DNA of 64,000 nt from Achatina immaculata (lineage: Eukaryota; Mollusca; Gastropoda; Stylommatophora; Achatinidae): contig CM019696.1 of assembly GCA_009760885.1 (NCBI GenBank), positions 50,232,847-50,296,846 on the forward strand. The letters are read 5' to 3'. A program made the translations under genes and the position numbers. The notes below the pieces were generated by a model that was not told the DNA's origin, searched no databases, and worked only from the letters and a program-made list of their open reading frames with translations. This document shows, in pieces, positions 1 through 10,639 of the stretch. The first letter of the stretch is position 1. Each line of letters begins with the position of its first letter.

Positions 1-908
1 CATATTGTCAGCCTACTTATTTAACGTGTATACTGAAAATATAATGAGGAATGTTAGAGAAGATGTAGACAAAGAATATTACGATGCCATAACAATTGGA
101 GGTTATGAAATACCAGAGATTAGATATGCTGATGACACAGTATTGCTGTCCACAACACAAGAAGGAATGGAAAAACTAATTATGTCAGTCCGTAAGAACA
201 GCAATGAGCAAAATCTTTATCTTAATGCGAAGAAAACTAAAATGATGACAAATGACAAAACAAAAAAGGCAGCTGAAATATGTATCAATGAGGAAAAATT
301 GGAAGAAGTGGAGAGTTTTGAATATCTTGGTTCACTACTAACTAATAATGAAGATACAATGAGGGAAATTAAAAGGAGGACATCTATCGCTCTTCAGAAA
401 GTAAAACAACTAAAGAATCTTTGGAGAGAAACAGACAGAACTATAAAAATAAGATTTTTAAGGGCATGCATCTTTTCCATCGCAAGATATGCCTGTGAGA
501 CCTGGGCACTTAACAAAACAGATGAGAAATACATAAATGCCTTTGAATGTAAATGCTACAGAAGAGTTCTTCAAATATCATGGACACAAAAAAAAAAACA
601 AATATATCCATACTACAAGACTTAATATTGAAGAAGGCCTGGCTAGTAGAGAGGATTAAAGAGAGAAAACTGAAATATTTTGGACATATTAAACGTCATG
701 ATAATCTAGAGAAAAACCTTCTTGGAAAGGTACATAATGAGAAAAAGAAAGAGAGGAAGACCAAGGCGAAGATGGCTGCAAGACATAGTTGATGATCTGC
801 AAATGGATGCATCAGCAGCAGGCCATCTTGCTTACAACCGAGAGGCCTACAGGAGAGCTGTTAGGGAGGCAAAGTTCCGCAAGGGGCATGCGAATGAATG
901 AATGAATG
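1..908 (+). mobile_element. LINE family A, 3' part (reverse transcriptase to tail), broken
   Basis: Remnant of a non-LTR retrotransposon; the window opens inside the reverse transcriptase (RT). The reading frame from base 5 shows the RT catalytic motif IRYADDTVLL (about residues 40-49), then the LINE thumb/C-terminal signature FEYLGSLLT, YACETWALN and CYRRVLQISWTQ. A run of A at about 590 shifts the frame; coding resumes in the next frame (WLVERIKERKLKYFGHIKR). A further frame change follows, ending KFRKGHANE and then TGA at 899-901, inside a short (AATG)n tract that is the element's 3' tail. Without repair the RT cannot be made. Related copies lie at 16218, 28002, 46222 (minus) and 51035. 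The endonuclease part, if present, is upstream of the window. Family placement as an RTE/jockey-type LINE is by motif memory. Confidence 0.88.
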
Positions 909-1178
909 TATCGTAATGGGTAGGAGATGGGCGTATGATGGTTTATGCGCGTTTGTAAGAAGTACACACGACAGCATCCTCATTCCCTTCCCCCCTTTCC
1001 CCCCTCCCTCCCCCACCCCCTCGGGACATATACCCGTCCTTACCACATTAACCAGATTCTAGCACATCGTAAGGTGTCTGTCTTAGCGTTTTATGTAAGA
1101 TTCTGTCCAGACTAACTCGTGGCGATCTGTAGTGTCTTATTTAAGTCATTTTAACTGACAGTCCACAAATTAACGGGC
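909..1178. other. no recognised feature, C-rich patch
   Basis: I recognise no gene here. Bases about 985-1022 are a C-rich homopolymer patch. The short minus-strand frame across it has no recognisable motif. Confidence 0.5.
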
Positions 1179-1403
1179 TTAATAACTCTGCAGACTCTTA
1201 ATTATTAACTCTTAATAACTCATCTTAATAACTCTGAGGACTCTTAATTATTAACTCTTAATAACTCATCTTAATAACTCTGCCGACTCTTAATTATTAA
1301 CTCTTAATAACTCATCTTAATAACTCTGCGGACTCTTAATTATTAACTCTTAATAACTCATCTTAATAACTCTGCGGACTCTTAATTATTAACTCTTAAT
1401 AAC
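1179..1403. repeat. 46-bp minisatellite, about 5 copies
   Basis: Tandem unit of about 46 bp built from TTAATAACTCTGCGGACTC and AATTATTAACTCTTAATAAC. Copies differ at a few bases (TGCAG, TGAGG, TGCCG, TGCGG). The array is interrupted at 1404 by a retroposon and resumes at 2726-2760 with the same unit, so the array is older than the insertion. Confidence 0.9.
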
Positions 1404-2725
1404 GCTGTTGGCGAGATTTGTCAGCTGCCGTGCGTGGAGCGGTGCTCCTCCCGGCCAATGAAGAAAGGTGCAAATGAGGGTGCCGCGCAGCATCACTGCG
1501 GAAAAGGTGGTAGAAAGGATAAAGCAAATCAAACAGTCAAATCACGGCACCTCTGGTCTGGAGGTCGGCCACGTCCTGACTGCAGTCATATCGGGTGAAA
1601 TGCATGAACCGGCTTGTCCCAGAGGTTAAGACACTGCTGGTGAGACTCTTCAAATGCCGTGCGTGGAGCGAAGCTCCTCCCGGTCAAGGAAGAAAATGCG
1701 GAAAAGAAATAAAGGGTGCTGTGCGGTGCCGATGTGAAGAAGGTGGTGGAAAGGATAAAGTGAAGTTTAATCGGTATGTCCAGTAGTATCGCTACGAGAG
1801 CTATACCACGGCACCTCTGCTCTAGAGGCCGGCCACGTCCGAAATACACCTACACTGGTGAAATATGCCTAAACCGGCACACACCAGGGGTGGAACGTGA
1901 TGGCTAGACATGTCATGCAACCTCCGCTCTAGAGGTCGGTCACGCCTGATATACACCTATACTGGTGAATTTTGCCTAAACCGGCTCACACCAAGGGTGA
2001 ATCTTGAAGACTGTGCATGTCACAGTACCTCTGCTCTAGAGGTAGGTCCCGTCCCAAACACGCCCATACTGGGATAATATGCCTAAACCTGCTCAACCCA
2101 GGGGTGGAAGTCACTAGTGGCGAGGATTCGTTCTCCTGGACAAAAGCTCCATCCTGGTCACAACTAGGAAGGGTAGCGGCCACGACCGCAAAATGCTGAA
2201 GTTGGAGACACTGGACCAGGGCAGTCTAGATAGGCAACCACCTCTCACCCGGCGGGGATGTTTGCGTATCCTAATCACGCTGAGGTTTTCCGGTGAGAAA
2301 GTCCAACTCTGGACTGGATGGGCAATCACCTCTCACCTGGCGGTGATATACGGGTATCTCAAAACACGTCGAGGTTTTCAGGTGAGAAGGTCCAACTCTG
2401 GCCTGGGTGGGCTACCGCCTCTCACCCAGCGGGGATGCACTGATATCCTAAACACGTCGAGGTCTTCCAGTGAGAAAGTCCAACCCTAGACTAAACTGGT
2501 GCAATGAAAACCACGGTGTCACGCAATCCCGCTTCCGAGACCCACCAAGAATACAGGCTAAAGCCCTGTGATACTCTGAACCCCTTGTGGTCCTCTCGTG
2601 GATCTCGTGTGGTCCTTTCGGGGACCACACAGGAGACCACGGGACCTTACGAGGACCACAGGCGTAAACTCAGTAGGATCACAGTGCGGTTTTGGTGGTA
2701 GAAGCGAACGAAGAAGAAGAAGAAG
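1404..2725 (+). mobile_element. GAA-tailed retroposon, 5'-truncated copy
   Basis: About 1.32 kb, closely similar to 14629-16104 but lacking its first ~170 bp. It ends in (GAA)n and is flanked by the 13-bp direct repeat AACTCTTAATAAC (1391-1403 and 2726-2738). The repeat also belongs to the host minisatellite, so on its own it is weak evidence; the 5' truncation plus simple 3' tail is typical of target-primed reverse transcription. Inside are imperfect tandem blocks: two of about 130 bp (CCGTGCGTGGAGCG...), four of about 100 bp (CTCTAGAGGTCGGTCACG and GCCTAAACCGGC), and three of about 85 bp (CCTCTCACCCGGCG and CGGTGAGAAAGTCCAA). No long ORF matches a known protein. I know of no named family for it. 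Confidence 0.75.
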
Positions 2726-2738
2726 AACTCTTAATAAC

Positions 2739-2958
2739 TCATCATAACAACTCTGCGGATGGGTCATTATGTCGAGTTTCTCTGGAAGTAAACATTTAAG
2801 CTCCTAAATTTTCGCACGGGTATTTATAAGTAAATGCATATTATAGAAACGTGCAACGTCCCGTTTATATGAAGCAAGCCATCGACCCTGTTAAGAGGTG
2901 TATTTGCATCCTCGAAACTTCCAGGTACATAAATAAATCGGAACAATAAGACGGTACG
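2739..2958. other. minisatellite remnant then unassigned sequence
   Basis: The first ~20 bases continue the 46-bp minisatellite; the rest holds nothing I recognise. Confidence 0.5.
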
Positions 2959-3285
2959 GGTAATTATAACAGTCCTTCTTTGACTGGGGAAATGGAAAGT
3001 CTAATATAACAGTGCTTCTTTGACTAGGGAAATGGAAAGTCTAATATAACAGTGCTTCTTTGATTGAGAAAATGGAAAGTCTAATATAACAGTGCTTCTT
3101 TGACTGAGAAAATGGAAAGTCTAATATAACAGTCCTTCTTTGACTGGGGAAATGGAAAGTCTAATATAACAGTCCTTCATTGACTGAAAAAATGGAAAGT
3201 CTAATATAACAGTCCTTCACTAACTGAGGAAATGGGAAGTCTAATATAACAGTCCTTCACTGGTTAAGAAAATGAAAAATCTAGT
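2959..3285. repeat. 40-bp minisatellite, about 8 copies
   Basis: Repeated unit with CTAATATAACAGTGCTTCTT followed by TGACTGGGGAAATGGAAAGT. The last copies are more diverged. Confidence 0.93.
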
Positions 3286-3454
3286 CTATACTGTTAGTTT
3301 CTCAGGAGCAATGAGAACTAGATATAGCTCGTCTATGTATGGCATAGAGTCTGTTATGTCCTGTTGAGTTATGTTCTACATCTAGAAATGTCAGCTCTTG
3401 CTAATATTGTTCTTAAATAAGATGTGTTTACATTGTCTCCAGGAGAAGATTCTT

Positions 3455-3790
3455 GCTAGACTAAGTGTAAGATAGGTCGTTGTTAGTTTGAGTGTAAGAT
3501 AGGTTGTTATTAGATTGAGTGTAAGATAGGTCATTGTTAGGTTGAGTGTAAGATAGGTTGTTATTAGATTGAGTGTAAGATAGGTCGTTGTTAGGATGAG
3601 TGTAAGATAGGTCGGTGTTAGATTGATTGTAAGAAATGTTGTTGTTAGACTGACTGTAAAATAGGTCGTTGTTAGAATGAATGTAAGATAGTTAGTTGTA
3701 AGGTTGAATGTAAGACAGGTCGTTGTTAGATTGAGTGTAAGATAGGTTGCTGATAGATTGAGTGTAAGATAAATCGTTGTTAGAATGTCG
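3455..3790. repeat. ~27-bp minisatellite, about 12 copies
   Basis: Unit with GAGTGTAAGATAGGTCGTTG and TTAGATT. Length and sequence vary between copies. Confidence 0.88.
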
Positions 3791-3794
3791 AGGG

Positions 3795-3985
3795 AAAATC
3801 CTTGCTAGTATGCCTAAAGGTGGATACTTCCTTGTATGGCTAAAGGTGGATCCTTGGTAGTATTCCTAAAGGTGGATACGTTCTAGCATGTCTAAAGGTG
3901 GGTCCTTGCTAGTATGCCTAAAGGTGGACTCTTGGTAGTATGCCTAAAGGTGGATCCTTGCCGGTATGCCTAAAGGTATATCTGT
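3795..3985. repeat. ~26-bp minisatellite, about 7 copies
   Basis: Unit around TATGCCTAAAGGTGGATCCT and TGCTAG, directly following the 27-bp array. Confidence 0.85.
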
Positions 3986-4695
3986 GCAATCACTGGATGA
4001 CAAGTACAGTCTTCGCAGCAAGAACTGGCGAAAAATAACAGATGGTTTGTTACTGAGCTCAGAAAGTAGATCGCCTCCAGCGTGTAACAAAAAGTAGATC
4101 AGTGCTAGCTTGAATGGGAAAATAGATAATTACGATCAGCGGTGTGTCTTTCTCGGCAATTATTCGCTTATTTCACATTTTGTTCACACAAGGAGCTACA
4201 CAGATGATTGCTATATTAATCCCGGAAAGCCAAGAGTAATATGAATGATTTAAATCGTGATAAAAGACCTTAAATTGTGCAGAAAAACGTGAGTTTTTTA
4301 AAATTAATTACCGTAGATACTTTTTTTCGTCTTTTTTTTTTTGCCGATTCAGTGATAAATGACCAGTTGCTGTCATTTTCCTCGTTGTTATTTTGGGCTA
4401 CGTTGCTGCCGGCTGCTGATAAAAGTTGCTGACATGTCATAATACAACAAGCAAGTTGCTGTAGTTATGTACTGATGCATTCTTTTGTTGTTGTTTTTTT
4501 TTATAATTAACAACTCACTTCAGATACTCCATTGATCTTGTTTTCCTTTGAGTTCCTTTCTTTTCACTTTCTCCTTTCCCCTACGCAACCACCCAACCAC
4601 CCAACCTAATATCTTCGTTGGTCAATGTTTCAGAAATTGAAATATTCTTTATGTGAGTCAGAACAGAAGCCAATATTTCAGCTTATCTATTAATA
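3986..4695. other. no recognised gene
   Basis: AT-rich single-copy-looking sequence with poly-T runs near 4320-4345 and 4490-4502. I see no gene, RNA or repeat I can name. Confidence 0.5.
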
Positions 4696-4975
4696 TACTG
4701 GGGGCCCTGTCCGATATGGCAATCAGGGACCCATAGCAAACATGCCAATGTCAATGCTGACGAGCTATAGCTGACCAAGACCCTGACCCATCTCTCCGTG
4801 GGTGCCACCAGAAACACGTTTTATAGAGTCATTGGTGGTGGAGTCTGCTAAAGAAGTATCGCACGACACCTGCTTTTCTAGCTCCACGATCAGAATGAAA
4901 AAAATAGCCGCCGTAACCCACTCCAAATCCGATACGATGCCGTGCCTCAGTGTTAGGAGGAGAAAAAAAAAACAT
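4696..4975 (-). repeat. dispersed repeat family R, copy 1
   Basis: About 280 bp sharing ordered blocks with 19497-19810, 20951-21264 (opposite orientation) and 46840-47180. The blocks are GGCAATCAGGGACCCATAGC, CTGACCAAGACCCTG, GGTGGTGGAGTCTGCTAAAG, and a CGATACGATG..GTG..CTCA block. The short ORFs in it are different in each copy and I do not regard them as genes. The class (SINE, non-autonomous DNA element or LINE fragment) is unresolved. Confidence 0.7.
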
Positions 4976-5132
4976 GGTTCTGGCAGTTTCGGGGAGATGG
5001 AAGAAGAAGAAGAATTGATGCATAAAAGTAAGAGTTATTTAAAGCACTGGTAAATTTTCCTAAACCTAACAACGTAAAAAAAAAAAAAACCAGAAACCAT
5101 CGTGGTTAAAATGTCCAACACTTCAAATGATT

Positions 5133-5438
5133 TTTAGAACTGCTACAAAATCTTGGACATTTGTTAGAGCTTGCAGCACTCTTTAGAACTGCTACAAAAT
5201 CTTGGACATTTTTTAGAGCTTGCAGCACTCTTTAGAACTGCTACAAAATCTTGGACATTTTTTAGAGCTTGCAGCACTCTTTAGAACTGCTACAAAATCT
5301 TGGACATTTTTTAGAGCTTGTAGCACTCTTTAGAACCGCTACAAAATCTTGGACATTTGTTAGAGCTTGTAGCACTCTTTAGAACCGCTACAAAATCTTG
5401 GACATTTGTTAGAGCTTGCAGCACTCTTTAGAACTGCC
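5133..5438. repeat. 49-bp minisatellite, about 6 copies
   Basis: Unit containing GCTACAAAATCTTGGACATT and TTAGAGCTTGCAGCACTC. Its last copy overlaps the left edge of the tandem duplication starting near 5411. Confidence 0.94.
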
Positions 5439-5789
5439 AGAACTGAGGGTTCTGGTTTTTTTTTTAACGAAACAAATTTATTTTCCCCTTACAAAAGATA
5501 AGTAGAACTACCAAAAGTCCAATTATCAATGTTTTGTTTTCAGTTTTCTTTTTTACTTTTAGTTTCCTTAATCTGTTTTCTCTTTTTTTTTCTTCTCACT
5601 CAAAGACAAGTTTTAGCTCTTCAGATATTTGTATTTTACTGAACATATCAGCAAATCCGAGTTTTGAGACGTTTTGTTTAATGTAGAATATTTTTGGCGT
5701 TAGTTCCTGCTGATTATCTGAGCAGTTGACTTAGGGTCAGTCATGTAAAGTAGCATTGGGGGAGGGGGTGGGGAGAGAGAGAAAGAGAT

Positions 5790-6115
5790 GAGATTGATTG
5801 ATTGGTTGGTTGGTTGATTGGTGGGTTGATTGGTTGGTTGGTTGGTTGGTTGATAGGTTGGTTGGTTGATTGGTTGGTTGACTGGTTGGTTGACTGGTTG
5901 GTTGGTTGGTTGGTTGGTTGGTTGGTTGGTTGGTTGGTTGGTTGGTTGGTTGGTTGGTTGGTTGGTTGGTCTTTATTTCAAAAGGGTTAAGAATTGGGCA
6001 CGCATGCCAGTCTAACATCCTGCTCTTTATCATACAACTTTCACTCTTTTCTAGACATTCTACAAATTTACTGCTCATATAACAAACATAACAAACATTG
6101 AAGCTAAGTTTCACT
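5790..6115 (-). mobile_element. CR1-like LINE 3' end with (CCAA)n tail
   Basis: Read on the minus strand, 6115-5972 resembles the 3' end at 50650-50766 (TTGTAGAATGTCT, GTGAAAGTTGTAT, then the GGGCAGAATGTNAGAC-type module). It runs through TTTTGAAATAAAG into a CCAA-repeat tract of about 175 bp (plus strand GGTT at 5796-5971). The tract sits where LINE tails sit, so I read it as an expanded 3' tail. It gives long PTNQ-repeat (minus) and WLVG-repeat (plus) frames that are not genes. Confidence 0.72.
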
Positions 6116-6162
6116 CTTATCTGTGCACTCAGTACGGAAAGTAACTACATACATATATAACT

Positions 6163-6262
6163 GACTAGAGAGAGAGCGAGAGTAGGAGAGAGAGAGAGAA
6201 GAAGAAGAAGACGAAGAAGAAGAAGAAGAAAAGAAGAAGAAGAAGGAGAAGAAGAAGAAAGG
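6163..6262. repeat. GA/GAA-rich simple repeat
   Basis: Purine tract of GAGA then GAAGAA units; the same tract recurs near 7697-7797 in the second duplication unit. Confidence 0.9.
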
Positions 6263-6375
6263 GACTTGAAAATCCTCACAGCTCCTGCCACATGTCGGGT
6301 TAGAATATCTCAGAGATGTAACTTTCAGACAACTTAGTGGCCGAGTTTTTTTTTTAATTGTTATTTCTGATTTCA

Positions 6376-6425
6376 TGGCTAAGCAGTTGCTAATCCTGCT
6401 TGAGTCCTGGGTTCGATCTCCAGTC
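6376..6425 (+). other. tRNA-Ser-like segment (SINE head or tRNA pseudogene)
   Basis: TGGCTAAGCAG resembles an internal A box and GGTTCGATC a B box. Between them AGCAG/CTGCT can pair around a loop containing GCTAA, as in the anticodon arm of tRNA-Ser(GCU). The spacing is shorter than in a real tRNA and there is no matching acceptor stem, so this is more likely a SINE head or tRNA pseudogene than a working gene. Confidence 0.45.
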
Positions 6426-7301
6426 ATTCTCATGCCAGTTTTTTCTCTAAGGTCTGCTTTGCCTTATCTACAGTTTTCGGAGCAAAACTTATACAATATT
6501 CAGACAACATCATGTTCCTGAGTTCTTGTACAAACAACAGAAAGAAAAAGCCCCACTGGATGGCTACGGCCACCATTTATAGAAACTTGTAAGCCGTTTC
6601 TGAAAATCTTAATACTGATATGAGTATATCTTAATACTGGACAGAGTATATCTTAATACTGGCACGAGTATCGTAAAGACGCTGGATAACGCTTTCCATA
6701 AATAAGAAAGTTATAGAAGCAAACAAGAGTAACAAAAGCTCTATCAGGGAGATATGTTGGCAGAACTGCACTGAGTCTGAAGAGATCATGTCTATAAAGT
6801 AACCAAACATACATTACGTACCATGTCCGATAGCTTTACTGCAGTGACTCCGTGTATAGTTATATACTTATAGACTAATTATTGCACGTCAGATAGCGCT
6901 ATCGTTCATGTTTCTAGAACTTGCAGCACTCTTTAGAACTGCCAGAACTGAGGGTTCTGGTTTTTTTTTTAACGAAACAAATTTATTTTCCCCTTACAAA
7001 AGATAAGTAGAACTACCAAAAGTCCAATTATCAATGTTTTGTTTTCAGTTTTCTTTTTTACTTTTAGTTTCCTTAATCTGTTTTCTCTTTTTTTTTCTTC
7101 TCACTCAAAGACAAGTTTTAGCTCTTCAGATATTTGTATTTTACTGAACATATCAGCAAATCCGAGTTTTGAGACGTTTTGTTTAATGTAGAATATTTTT
7201 GGCGTTAGTTCCTGCTGATTATCTGAGCAGTTGACTTAGGGTCAGTCATGTAAAGTAGCATTGGGGGAGGGGGTGGGGAGAGAGAGAAAGAGATGAGATT
7301 G

Positions 7302-7650
7302 ATTGATTGGTTGGTTGGTTGATTGGTGGGTTGATTGGTTGGTTGGTTGGTTGGTTGATAGGTTGGTTGGTTGGTTGGTTGGTTGGTTGATAGGTTGGTT
7401 GGTTGATTGGTTGGTTGACTGGTTGGTTGACTGGTTGGTTGGTTGGTTGGTTGGTTGGTTGGTTGGTTGGTTGGTTGGTTGGTTGGTTGGTTGATTGGTT
7501 GGTCTTTATTTCAAAAGGGTTAAGAATTGGGCACGCATGCCAGTCTAACATCCTGCTCTTTATTATACAACTTTCACTCTTTTCTAGACATTCTACAAAT
7601 ATGCTGCTCATATAACAAACATAACAAACATTGAAGCTAAGTTTCGCTCT
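7302..7650 (-). mobile_element. CR1-like LINE 3' end with (CCAA)n tail, second unit
   Basis: Duplicate of 5790-6115 with a longer GGTT tract (7302-7503), consistent with slippage after the duplication. Confidence 0.72.
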
Positions 7651-7910
7651 TATCTGTGCACTCAGTACGGAAAGTAACTACATACATATATAACTGACTA
7701 GAGAGAGAGAGCGAGAGCAGGAGAGAATGAGAGAAGAAGAAGAAGACGAAGAAGAAGAAGAAGAAAAGAAGAAGAAGAAGGAGAAGAAGAAGAAAGGGAC
7801 TTGAAAATCCTCACAGCTCCTGCCACATGTCGGGTTAGAATATCTCAGAGATGTAACTTTCAGACAACTTAGTGGCCGAGTTTTTTTTTTAATTGTTATT
7901 TCTGATTTCA

Positions 7911-7960
7911 TGGCTAAGCAGTTGCTAATCCTGCTTGAGTCCTGGGTTCGATCTCCAGTC
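7911..7960 (+). other. tRNA-Ser-like segment, second unit
   Basis: Same A-box-like and B-box-like motifs as 6376-6425; it is the copy in duplication unit 2. Confidence 0.45.
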
Positions 7961-8559
7961 ATTCTCATGCCAGTTTTTTCTCTAAGGTCTGCTTTGCCTT
8001 ATCTACAGTTTTCGGAGCAAAACTTATACAATATTCAGACAACATCATGTTCCTGAGTTCTTGTACAAACAACAGAAAGAAAAAGCCCCACTGGATGGCT
8101 ACGGCCACCATTTATAGAAACTTGTAAGCCGTTTCTGAAAATCTTAATACTGATATGAGTATATCTTAATACCGGCACGAGTATATCTTAATACTGGCAC
8201 GAGTATCGTAAAGACACTGGATAACACTTTCCATAAATAAGAAAGTTATAGAAGCAAACAAGAGTAACAAAAGCTCTATCAGGGAGATATGTTGGCAGAA
8301 CTGCACTGAGGATGAAGAGATCATGTCTATAAAGTAACCAAACATACATTATGTACCATCTCCGATAGCTTTACTGCAGTGGCTCCGTGTATAGTTATAT
8401 ACTTATACACTAATTATTGCACGTCAGATAGCGCTATCGTTCATGTTTCTCCATCTTGTCCCATCCTTGATGTTTCCTGTTAGTTCATATACTTTTATTT
8501 TTCCATGCCACTTGGTCAGTCTGGTGAGATTTTTTTTCTAGTGACCTTTCTTTATTTTC

Positions 8560-9748
8560 CCTCCAGTCTTTGCCATGTTCTCTAATTTCTGTCTTCTCAT
8601 GGCATGTCTAAGGTGTTCTCTAATTTCTGTCTTCTCGTGACATGTCCAAGTTCTCTAATTTCTGTCTCCTCATAGCATGTCTAAGGTGTTCTCTAACTTC
8701 TGTCTTCTCATGACATGTTCACATTCTCTAATTTCTGACTTCTCATTATAGGTCCATGTTCTCTAACTTCTGTCTTCTCATGACATGTCCACATTTTCTA
8801 ACTTCTGACTTCTCATGACATGTCCACATTCTCTAACTTCTGACTTTTCATTATATGTCCACGTTCTCTAACTTCTGTCTTCTCATGACATGTCCAAATT
8901 GTTCTCTAACGTCTGTCTTCTCGTAACATGTCCAAGTTTTTCTCTAACTTCTGTCTTCTCATGACGTGTCCAGGTTATTCTCTAACTTCTGTCTTCTCAT
9001 GACGTGTCCAAGTTATTCTCTAACTTCTGTCTTCTCATGACATGTCCAATTATTCTCTAACTTCTGTCTTCTCATGACGTGTCCAAGTTCTCTAACATCT
9101 GTCTTCTTATGACGTGTCCATGTTATTCTCTAACGTCTGTCTTCTCATGACGTGTCCAAGTTCTGTAACTTCTGTCTTCTTATGACGTTTCCAAGTTATT
9201 CTCTAACTTCTGTCTTCTCGTGACGTGTCCAAGTTATTCTCTAACTTCTGTCTTCTCATGACGTGTCCAAGTTTTTCTCTAACTTCTGTCTTCTCATGAC
9301 GTGTCCAAGTTATTCTCTAACTTCTGTCTTCTCATGACATGTCCAATTATTCTCTAACTTCTGTCTTCTCATGACGTGTCCAAGTTCTCTAACATCTGTC
9401 TTCTTATGACGTGTCCATGTTATTCTCTAACGTCTGTCTTCTCATGACGTGTCCAAGTTCTGTAACTTCTGTCTTCTTATGACGTTTCCAAGTTATTCTC
9501 TAACTTCTGTCTTCTCATGATGTGTCAAGTTATTCTCTAACTTCTGTCTTCTTATGACGTGTCCAAGTTATTCTCTAACTTCTGTCTTCTCATGACGTGT
9601 CCAAGTTATTCTCTAACTTCTGTCTTCTTATGACGTGTCCAAGTTATTCTCTAACTTCTGTCTTCTCATGACGTGTCCAAGTTCTCTAACTTTTGTCTTC
9701 TCATGACATGTCCAAGTTCTCTAACTTCTGTCTTCTCATGACGTATAC
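8560..9748. repeat. 38-bp minisatellite, about 30 copies
   Basis: Unit of TTCTCTAACTTCTGTCTTCT plus CATGACGTGTCCAAGTTA. Copies near the left are shorter and more diverged. A block of several units near 9040-9200 recurs near 9340-9500, showing multi-unit amplification. Confidence 0.95.
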
Positions 9749-9789
9749 ACGAAATTCTGACTGTTTTTCCCTATCATTTTAGCTAGTTT

Positions 9790-9965
9790 TCGTTTGTTCT
9801 TCAACTTCTCTGACGGTATCTTTGTTTTGTTTTCGAACTGTCCAGGCTATTTGTTGCATCTTTCTCCGAAACCAATATGCTTCCATTTTCTTTATGATCT
9901 GTTTGTTAATTGTTGAAGCTTCACAATCTAACAGCAAAAGTGGCTCTGTATATCACTATTTTACT
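9790..9965 (-). pseudogene. degraded LINE C-terminal fragment
   Basis: On the minus strand one frame reads CEASTINKQIIKKMEAYWF, then FRRKMQQIAWTVRKQNKDTV. This follows the LINE C-terminal pattern (YGCETWTI, KLEA-WFLRRM-R-I-WT-RK-N-E-V). No RT core remains. Confidence 0.65.
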
Positions 9966-9999
9966 GCTGCCAACACTTTCAGAAATATCTTCTTATTTG

Positions 10000-10345
10000 T
10001 TGTTGTTGTTCTTCTTCTTCTTCTTCTGCAGCTTTCGGGGCCATTAAAGCTCATTGCTGCAGATAAAGTTCGCCTTCTTTTCTCTCTATTCCTAATTTTC
10101 TCTCTCAAATTGGTGACACCAATTTCTTTTATATCCTTTTCTTTGATATCTTTTCATCTCTGTCTTGGTCTACCCCCTTCGTCTTGTTTCCCTCATCTCC
10201 TGTGCGTACATAATTTTCGTTTGTCTGTTCTCTTCTATTCTTTCTACATAGCTCGGCCAGCGTAGTCTGTTCACTTTCAAGACATTTATAATTCGGTGAG
10301 ATTTAAGTAACCTGTTCAGTTCAGTGTTATTTCTTAATTGTTCAT
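10000..10345 (-). pseudogene. LINE family E C-terminus with (GAA)n tail
   Basis: The minus strand reads VNRLRWPSYVERIEENRQTK, then ETRRRG, a one-base slip in a G run, then RPRQR. It continues with KEIGVTNLREKIRNREKRRR and finally GPESCRRRR as the frame enters a (GAA)n tract at about 10010-10028. This is the usual LINE ending (RLRW-GHV-R--ENR, RRRGRPR, DRDEWRR). The left edge of tandem duplication 2 (10203) cuts it. The GAA tail resembles that of the 1404-2725 and 14629-16104 retroposon. Confidence 0.68.
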
Positions 10346-10639
10346 ATCTTCTAGATTATAAACGTTGTTATAAACCTTATAAATAAATTGTGTTTCGTTT
10401 AGTTTTCAGTCGGTTCTTCTTTTTGGTTCTACTGAGACTCTAATAAAAAAAAAAAAAACGTTTCAACCCACTCTCGTATCTTCCTCGCAATTCCTAAATG
10501 AAGGAATCTCGTTTTTCCTTCGCGAAGTATCTCGGCAACATCGGCATTGGTTTATTCAGAGCACACTCTCAGTGTCACTTGTTCGGCACAAGATGGAGAC
10601 AAATAACCACTGATTTGAATATTATCTCCAGAGACGACA

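Larger units (their letters stand above)
5411..8450. repeat. tandem duplication 1 (two ~1.5 kb units)
   Basis: Unit 1 is about 5411-6915 and unit 2 about 6916-8450, head to tail. The units match base for base over long stretches. They differ by scattered substitutions, by the length of the GGTT tract and by small indels in GA-rich tracts. The right end of each unit is TCATGTTTCT. Each carries a LINE 3' end with GGTT tract, a GA-rich tract and a tRNA-like sequence. Confidence 0.93.

Noticed and set aside
9822..10265. 147-codon plus-strand hydrophobic frame
   Set aside because: Antisense of degraded LINE E and its neighbour; T-rich composition gives the hydrophobic residues.
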